NCBI GenBank assembly: GCA_035578905.1
Contig: JAQJVL010000160.1
Span: 1,773,560 to 1,837,559 of the forward strand
Direction of reading: 5' to 3'
DNA: 64,000 bases
From: Stictocephala bisonia
Lineage: Eukaryota > Arthropoda > Insecta > Hemiptera > Membracidae
Positions 56,666 to 64,000 of the stretch are shown piece after piece. Every line of letters begins with the position of its first letter. The first letter of the stretch is position 1. The translations under genes and the position numbers were made by a program. The notes beneath the pieces were generated by a model. It was not told where the DNA came from, searched no databases, and was given only the letters and a program-made list of their open reading frames with translations.

Positions 56666-57179
56666 GCAAACAAATACACGCGGTTTATTTGCCGAACGAA
56701 CCACTATATTCTATGAGAGGCAAACTCCATGTTAAGCTCGTATAAAATTGTCCTTAGCGTATTAAGTAGCAAGCTAATTTTTGTTTAAATTATGTATTCC
56801 TAGCGTGCTCTAGATATATTAGACAGTAATTATGATGTTTATATGCATAAAATAATACATAATTAGTAGGTTCATTATTAATGAACTGCTCTGTGTACAA
56901 GAAATGTTTTACTGTAGAACTACTCAATTAAAATATATCATAAACGGTCTTATAAATATTTTCTAGAGGTTCCCACAGCCCTTAGGGGCTTCTGCTCAGC
57001 TAGTGGTAAAATTGAAATGATGAATGTTTAAGCCTTAGGTAGTTTATGACCCCTGAGTTATTGAGTTTAAAATTATAATAATTGTAGCTAAGTATGAATA
57101 GAAATTCAACCTTATCAGTTTTCCAATATTTTCTTAATCTCCTTCATTAAAATGCTGAAAACATAGATCTATCCAAACT

Positions 57180-57693
57180 TTGAACTTTATTACCATAGAT
57201 TTCAATGCCTTTCAATACAGGGTCACATACACACTTCTGAGCACCACTGCTCATTCTATATTTATATTTTTTAACGATAGATTAAACCTTAACAACCAAC
57301 AAACCCTGGCCACGAAGGAATTTGTGAAAGAAAATATACTGGCCATAATGAATCAACACTGAGAGAGCGGGAATGTGAAGTTCAACGAATATCCAAACCA
57401 CACAACTCTGGACACCTGTAATCTGGTACGTAAGAAACAGTTTATTGACAACTTCTATGCAATTAATTGGCAAAGAGACTATCAGAGAGTCCTCCACCAA
57501 ACTTAAACCTGAACAAAATTATTTTACAGGGATAACATTTTACCCAAAATATAGGCCAGGGAGAGTCCAAATGCAGCAAGTTTTCCGAAGAATAAGTGAT
57601 GGGGAAAGTTATGAAATGACTTCCGAAAAACCAGATAGATTGATCTACGAGATTGATAGATTGATCTCGTATCTATCTTTCATGTTATTATGA
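57180..57693 (+). other. Unassigned coding-like segment with stops
   Basis: Plus-strand frames read FQYRVTYTLLSTTAHSIFIF, then LATKEFVKENILAIMNQH before a stop, then VKFNEYPNHTTLDTCNLVRK and KQFIDNFYAINWQRDYQRVL. A second frame gives FYPKYRPGRVQMQQVFRRIS. The language is protein-like but I do not recognise it. It may be a broken transposon or gene relic. Confidence 0.25.
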
Positions 57694-57750
57694 TGAACTA
57701 GTCGTTGAAAGAAAATATGACTATGATAAGAAGCCAAACTAAGATATTAG

Positions 57751-57960
57751 TTAAAGTCGATCTACCAGCCACAACACTCTGTTGGTAAGGAGATGTAAGA
57801 TGGTAGCTTTCAAATAAGAAAATGCAACAACTTTAAACATACTTTTGGGAATAACACCAATAAAGGATATAGGTCCAAAGTTTGAAATTGAACCCAGTCC
57901 TTTATTTGGAACTACCATGACATTCACTTCGCTGTCTTCCAAAAATATGGACATTGACGT
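57751..57960 (-). pseudogene. Possible non-LTR RT N-terminal motif remnant
   Basis: The minus-strand frame contains VNVMVVPNKGLGSISNFGPI then SFIGVIPKSMFKVV, reminiscent of the 'VVPIPKKG...NYRPISLLPVLSK..E' block of non-LTR RTs, but with many substitutions and no downstream domain. Confidence 0.3.
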
Positions 57961-58109
57961 GTCATAAGAAAAATGAAAAATACAGACAATCCTTTATGTC
58001 AAAGCAATTACTTCGATTAAATATTTTGAAATTACTGACGGATATAAAAGTGAAAAATATGAAATTACTGAAATTATAAATCTTTTTATAACCCAGCTCC
58101 CCCTTGTTA

Positions 58110-58154
58110 CGGACTTGAAACGATAATTAATTTGGTATTATCGTTACAAGTCCG
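58110..58154. repeat. Inverted repeat, 18-bp arms, beside C-rich tracts
   Basis: CGGACTTGAAACGATAAT (58110-58127) pairs with 58137-58154 with one mismatch. C-rich runs and 'TTACGTAACG' lie on the right. It resembles the terminal part of a small DNA transposon, but no second end is found. Confidence 0.55.
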
Positions 58155-58584
58155 AAACCCCCTCAATAATTACGTAACGCTGTCACCTCCCCCCCCCTTA
58201 TTTTTGTCATCTACTTTCATGCAGATTATGATTTATGATAGTCACTTAGTGGTGTCATACATTGAATCAACATTGAATATAGTCTTATATAATTATAATA
58301 TAAGACAATAATCTAGGAGGGGTTTAAACATTTTTACAAATAATAAAGGTAAAGTAAGGTTCCCTGAAGTTCATTGTTGACTGTTGTCCCTTGAGACTGA
58401 ACTGGTAAATAAAACACGTGCTCAGAATTCCATAAGAGAACTGTTGATTTCTTATGGACATGGCTCAATTTATAAGATATAAATGGCTTAATTTATATCT
58501 TATACATGGATTTTATAAGATCATTTTTAAAATTCTACTAAGCTTATCATTTTTCGTAAAGCAATAAAACTTTTGTTATGAAAT
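58155..58584. other. AT-rich intergenic DNA
   Basis: Nothing recognised. Confidence 0.5.
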
Positions 58585-58980
58585 GAAATACGTCTTTATT
58601 TTTAAGGCGAGGTTAGGACTAGACTACCACCTAACCTTAACATAATTAATCAACTAAATAATACAAAACTATAACAAAGTAATAATTAATACAACATAAA
58701 CTAATTGCAACATATCAGTAATCAACAACAAAAAACAAAACTCAACATATAAAACATAAAAAATAACTGTAAAATCATAAATAACAAATAAATATCCATA
58801 CAAAATAATATAAAATCTTGAAAAACACAATCATCCATCACTTATACACATTCCAACAAACCATAACCACCAAACGCACCCGCCCACTCCATCAAAATAG
58901 GTCCCGCAAAAATAGGCCCTTTAGCTCCACCCTAAATCGAGGGCCGTCGCCTATTCTTTTGATATAATTAGGAAACATAT
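58585..58980 (-). mobile_element. Non-LTR retrotransposon 3' UTR
   Basis: Minus strand: a GC-rich start (GAGGGCCGTCGCC complement, 'TGGAGTGGGCGGGTGCGTTT'), a long T-rich UTR, then 'TTAAGGTTAGGTGGTAG', 'TCCTAACCTCGCCTTAAAAA' and 'TAAAGACGTATTTCATTTCA'. The end matches the 17.6 kb copy. A 5'-truncated LINE end. Confidence 0.6.
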
Positions 58981-59224
58981 TGTTACGTGGTAACATGAAA
59001 AATAAGGATGATTTACATTAAACAAATAAAAATATTATGGTGGCAGACAAGTAAGAAAACAATATAGATACTCATTGTACATAACAGTCTAAAGTATATT
59101 CCTACCTAATGAGAACTTTTGTAAATATAAATTATAATAACTTACTAGGCCTTGAGAAAGTAGCTAAGAATTAATTATTAATGGGACAAGTACTAATTGA
59201 AAAAAATCATTCGTATAGTGGAAC

Positions 59225-59452
59225 AGTCTAAACCACAAGAGAACAAGACCACAAGAGAACAAGACCACAAGAGAACAAGACCACAAGAGAACAAGACCAC
59301 AAGAGAACAAGACCACAAGAGAACAAGACCGCAAGATTGAAGAGAACGAAACTGCAAGAGAACAAGTCCGCAAGAGAACAAGACCGCAAGAGAACAAGAC
59401 CGCAAGAGAACAAGACCGCAAGATTGAAGAGAACGAAACTGCAAGAGTAACG
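59225..59452 (-). repeat. 16-bp tandem repeat, about 12 copies with a second-order unit
   Basis: The unit AGAACAAGACCACAAG drifts to AGAACAAGACCGCAAG. The variant 'ATTGAAGAGAACGAAACTGC' occurs twice (59336 and 59420), showing a larger duplicated block. All three minus-strand frames are open as a cyclic repeat, which is an artefact. Confidence 0.9.
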
Positions 59453-62384
59453 CAGAAATGAATAAGGGCAATGTAGGTCACAGCTGCAATAATTAAATAA
59501 ATGGTATCAATTAACTGGCACACACTTTCTCCCATTCCCTTTGTTATATCAGATTGTCTGAAAAATCTGTAAAGCTTGTTAATGAAATAATAATTGAAAT
59601 AGTTTAAGGATTTAATATTAAAGGATGTAAAAACACACCTAAATAGAAACAGATGTTTTATTAATTACATATCTAAGGAATGAACAGAAGAAACACTTAC
59701 AGTATTTTATTTATAGAAAATAATAGAAAATATAATATTTAAAAACAGCTGTTCAGTTAATTTTATAACCAGATTTTATGCAAACAACCTTCAACAACTT
59801 GAATCTTCTGGCCTTTGGCCTCCAGCTTCAACTTATTAAGGTCATAACTTAAATATGTTTAGTTTTAATTGCATCTTTACTGAACATTTAATTAAATTGT
59901 TACAATAAAGCTTGAAAAAACTGCACTTTTAAATGTCTTTGCCCGTAAACAAATGTATACTAAAAGACTATTACAGTTAGGGAAATGCGGTTTTCACTAA
60001 AAGATTTTAAATTATAATTCACTTCAAAACATTCAATAAAAATTGTGAGCGTTGTTTTGAGAACATCCCATGTTGTGTGTTTTTTGCCCGTAAAAATAAA
60101 AAAACTAAAACTAAGAAATAGTTAAAAAACGATCTTGAGATATTAACTCAACATATCACACCTACATATCAAATTAAAAAAATCCATTAATAGTCTCAGT
60201 CACGTTTGGTATCCAACAGAGTACACAGACACAAATACAGACAGACGAAATTTAAAAAAAAAGAAAAAGAAAAGAGTTTAGGGGGCTTAAAATTAATTTT
60301 TAGCAACCTTGTAAACATTTTTTGACGATCACAATATTTTAACTATACTGACGCATATGGGAGAAAGTAAAATGATATAACTTTTTGTATTATTTATTTA
60401 TCTACAGTCGGTTTAATTCACCATTATAATCTATTGTTAGATGGCGAAAAAGGTTGTATTTATCCTGGGCGTTCAACTGTCAAATCAGATCTAAGAACCT
60501 CAACTGATCAAGTCTTTGTCTTCATGTATACTTTATGTAGCTATACGTTCTTATGTAAGGCCTTTAACCTATTAAGACTTTAAGAATATATTTAATTTCC
60601 AGCAAGTTTTAGTGATTTAAAGATAATAAGTTTTTCATCAATAATTATTTTTTTTAATACCTTCATATTCATTATTGATGATAAGAAAGATGTATTTTTC
60701 AAATATCAAATGATAATTAGGCAAGAACATTCCATTCTAGTTAATTTATATTCATTCCGTAACATACAAGACTTTGTTTTCGAAAAACAGATAAAATATA
60801 TATCCTGAGGTACAGTAAATGGTAAAATGCTATAAATTACTTATAATTGACTATCTGTCAATTTGTACATTGTAAAATATTATCATCTAAATCACATTAG
60901 CAATATTTTATCCTTAAATTTAGCAAGATAGACATATAAAAGACATTTACGACCAGAAATAAGTTTCCTAATTAGTTGTAAGATGGAAAGTTTTCTTTAA
61001 ATACAGTGAATTATGTAGAATAGTCATCTATTAACATTCCGTTATTAATAACATTCCATTATTAATAAAATATCACCAGCTACTTTTTATTTATGCTTAA
61101 GTAATGCGTAATTCTTAAGCTAAAACACAGAACAGTTATAGGTCCTCTTTATTTAGCAGATTATTCCAGAAAAATAAATACATAATTTTCTAATAAAGAT
61201 AGGGTGGATAGAAAAAAAGAAACCCTTTCATAAAAATACTGTTAAAAAAGAAACTTCAATTATCAATATAAAACATTCCCCTTCAAATAAATGTTTTTCA
61301 CCTGATAATTTTATCAATGCTTTAATCACTTTTTACGACGGTAGTTAAACTAACTGTGCAGTGGAGTTATATCAAGTGTCGTAATTCGAATCGTAAACAG
61401 TGGTAGAAATAGCTTTGCTAATGTTCGTAAACTTTGCAGTTCCATTAAACAAGTTCGAATGTATCTACATAAGGCAGGGTTTTCTGCATTAAATTAAAAC
61501 GGTACATGCACTTACCTTACAACGTACAAATATATCTATTGTAACTATAGAAGTGTGAAAAATATATCCTTATATGGATTATTGAAGATTTTACATAAAT
61601 AAAATTGTGAATCACCCAAGGGTACTTTCCATGGATGTATAGTAAACATTTCCTTAAGTAAATTAACATAAATATTTGTTCATTGCTGCATTTTAACAAT
61701 GTACAACTTACTTTTATTTCTAAGTTCTTACGAGCACAAAAACCGTACCAGCTTGTTTATTTACCGTTACACTACATGTTACAGTTATTATACAAAAGAT
61801 TTTAGAGTTGATTCACTTTTAAAATTTACTATAGAACATATTTATCTGGTCTTACTTTTTGTAGGAATAAAATATAAATTAACTTACAAATAATTGGTAG
61901 TGAAAATTGAACAAAATTCAAGTATTATGAGAATACAATCAACAATACCTTAAAATATATGTTGAATAATTAGAGTTATTCAATTAGAAAAAAAATATTA
62001 ATAATATTATTCATATTTTTTTAAGTAAGAATTGCTAGTTAATAATGTAAATAACTATAAAATTGCAGATAATTTTTCCTTCGCATTTCGTCTAGCTACA
62101 ATCTATTTGTGAGAAAAACTTATCTACTAGACATTACAGCATCATTCGTTTACAAAAATTAAAAATCTGATGTTTATTAAAATTTTTATGACAGTAGAAT
62201 TAAATATAGAACTAGGGATGACCGAAAGATATATCACCAGAGTAAGATATGTTTTAACCAACCACGCGGCAAAAGCCAACCTACGTAAAACTAAATTAAA
62301 CATACTAGGTTTTGAATTAATATTACAACAAAATGGTATGTAACGGTAGATTCACTACTAGGTATTCACTGTCGTAAAAGTTGG
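59453..62384. other. AT-rich intergenic DNA
   Basis: About 2.9 kb with no recognisable element. A consensus donor (AAG then GTAAGTG, minus strand, near 61515) is preceded only by short frames. Confidence 0.45.
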
Positions 62385-64000
62385 TAAATGTAGAAATAAA
62401 ATACAATAATGAAACATTATAGTTGCCATAACAGGTTAAGTGTCTGTCCCACGTCTATAACCAGATATGTGTAGACCTACATGATAGTGGCAACTAGTGT
62501 AGACAGTGAACATGTAAAGTGGGAAAATGTGATAATGACATACAATACTGCAACATTATAGTTGCCATAAGAGATTACATGTCTGTCCCAGGTCTATAGC
62601 CAGATATGTGTAGACCTACATGATAGTGGCAACTAGTGTAGACAGTGAATATGTAAAGTGGGTAAATGTGATAATGACATACAATACTGCAACATTATAG
62701 TTGCCATAACAGGTTACGTGTCTGTCCAAGGTCTATAGCCAGATATGTGCATAACTACATGATAGTGGCAACTAGTGTAGACAGTGAATATGTAAAGTGG
62801 GTAAATGTTATAATGACATACAATACTGCAACATAATAGTTGCCATAACAGGTTACTTGTCTGTCCCAGGTCTGTAGCCAGATATGTGTAGAACTACAAG
62901 AAAGTGGCAACTAGTGTAGACAGTGAATATGTAAAGTGGTTAAATGTGATAATGACATACAATACTGCAACATTATAGTTGCCATAACAGGTTACGTGTC
63001 TGTCCCAGGTCTATAGCCAGGTATGTGTAGACCTACATGCTAGTGGTACTTGTATAAACAGTGAATATGTAAAGTGAGTAAAAGTGATAATGACATAAAA
63101 TACTGCAACATTATAGTTGCCATAACAGATTACATGTCTGTATCACGTCTATAACCAGATATGTGTAGACCTACATGCTAGTGGTACTTGTATAAACAGT
63201 GATTATGTAAAATGAGTAAATGTGATAGTGACATTCAATACTGCAACATTATAGTTCCCATAACAGGTTACGTGCTGTCCCACGTCTATAACCAGATATG
63301 TGTAGACCTACATGCTAGTGGTACTTGTATAAACAGTAAATATGTAAAGTGAGTAAATGTATTAATGACATACAATACTGCAACATTATAGTTGCCCTAA
63401 CAGATTACATGTCTGTCCCACGTCTATAACCGGATAAGTGTAGACCTACATAATAGTGGCAACTAGTGTGGACAGTGAACATGTTAAGTGGGTAAATGTG
63501 ATAATGACATACAATACTTCAACATTATAGTTGCCGTAAGAGATTACGTGTCTGTCCCAGGTCTATAACCAGATATGTGTAGAACTATATGATAGTGGCA
63601 ACTAGTGTAGACAGTGAATATGTAAAGTGGTTAAATCAGATAATGCCATACAATACTGCAACATTATAGTTGCCATAAGAGATTACATGTCTGTCCCACG
63701 TCTATAACAAGATATGTGTAGAACTACTTGATAGTGGCAACTAGTGTAGACAGTGAATATGTAAAGTGGTTAAATCAGATAATGACATACAATACTGAAG
63801 CATTATAGTTGCCATAACAGGTTACGTGTCTGTCCCAGGTCTATAACCAGATATGTGTAGAACTACATGATAGTGGCAACTAGTGTAGACAGTGAATATG
63901 TAAAGTGGTTAAATCAGATAATGACATACAATACTGCAACATTATAGTTGCCATAACAGATTACATGTCTGTCCCACGTCTATAACAAGATATGTGTAGA
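62385..64000 (+). repeat. 139-bp satellite array, about 11.6 copies, running off the window
   Basis: 'AGTTGCCAT' recurs at 62421, 62560, 62699, 62838 and 62977: an exact 139-bp step. Each monomer carries nested dyads: AGTTGCCA pairs with a later TGGCAACT, and between them GGTCTATA/TAGACC form an inner stem. Copies vary (TGGTACTTGTATAAAC replaces TGGCAACTAGTGTAGAC in some). Confidence 0.95.

Noticed and set aside
61515..61699. Minus-strand exon ending at AAG/GTAAGT
   Set aside because: The long open frame stops just before the donor; the frame that passes the donor is only about 20 codons.

Overview
This is an AT-rich eukaryotic (metazoan) window, dominated by decayed transposable elements and tandem repeats. 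No bacterial features are visible: no operons, no ribosome binding sites, no CRISPR array. Several clues point to an arthropod, possibly a chelicerate such as a horseshoe crab. These are interstitial TTAGG units, many tRNA-derived SINEs, a Penelope-like remnant, several non-LTR reverse transcriptase (RT) corpses, and an integrase of the type usually annotated 'KRAB-A domain-containing protein 2-like'. The taxon is inferred, not proven. No complete host gene is visible; at most three isolated coding-like segments (about 9.1, 19.9 and 46.5 kb) could be exons or relics.

Layout. 0-5.5 kb: AT-rich DNA with old repeats (a CRE/CCAAT module, families R1 and R2) and a Penelope-like 3' end. 5.8-7.45 kb: a frameshifted non-LTR RT, then a SINE. 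9-10.5 kb: a coding-like patch and a diverged tandem duplication. 13.3 kb: a foldback element with a heat-shock-element-like core. 14.7-15.2 kb: a 92-bp tandem repeat. 16.2-17.9 kb: nested repeats and a (CTCGT)n tail. 18.3 kb: a promoter-like repeat. 18.8-19.7 kb: an inverted-repeat element filled with TTAGG/TAGG repeats. 23.4-24 kb: a 40-bp tandem array. 26.4-31.1 kb: a dispersed 36-bp minisatellite, a long (GA)n tract, a non-LTR C-terminal fragment and a piggyBac-like fragment.

The centrepiece is 31.37-33.99 kb. It looks like a nearly intact cut-and-paste transposon. Long terminal inverted repeats, carrying regularly spaced copies of the palindrome AAACTAGTTT, enclose a minus-strand, spliced gene. 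That gene encodes a Gypsy-like/Ginger-like integrase: an H2C2 zinc-binding region, a DDE core and a C-terminal CXC cysteine cluster. One -1 frameshift interrupts it. At 34.3 kb follows an open 116-codon reading frame resembling the N-terminal DNA-binding part of Tc1/IS630-type transposases.

35-37.2 kb holds a non-LTR RT fragment partly duplicated in tandem (976-bp unit). 38.8-39.3 kb holds a 36-bp array unrelated to the minisatellite. 40-58 kb contains further copies of the unknown families (R1, R4, R7, R8), two more RT corpses, a large minisatellite block (52.4-53.1 kb) and a SINE. 58.6-59 kb is a LINE 3' end, 59.2 kb a 16-bp tandem repeat, and 62.4 kb to the window end is a 139-bp satellite that runs off the edge.

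Most long open frames in the window are artefacts of tandem repeats whose unit length is a multiple of 3, or of dinucleotide tracts, and are not annotated as genes.
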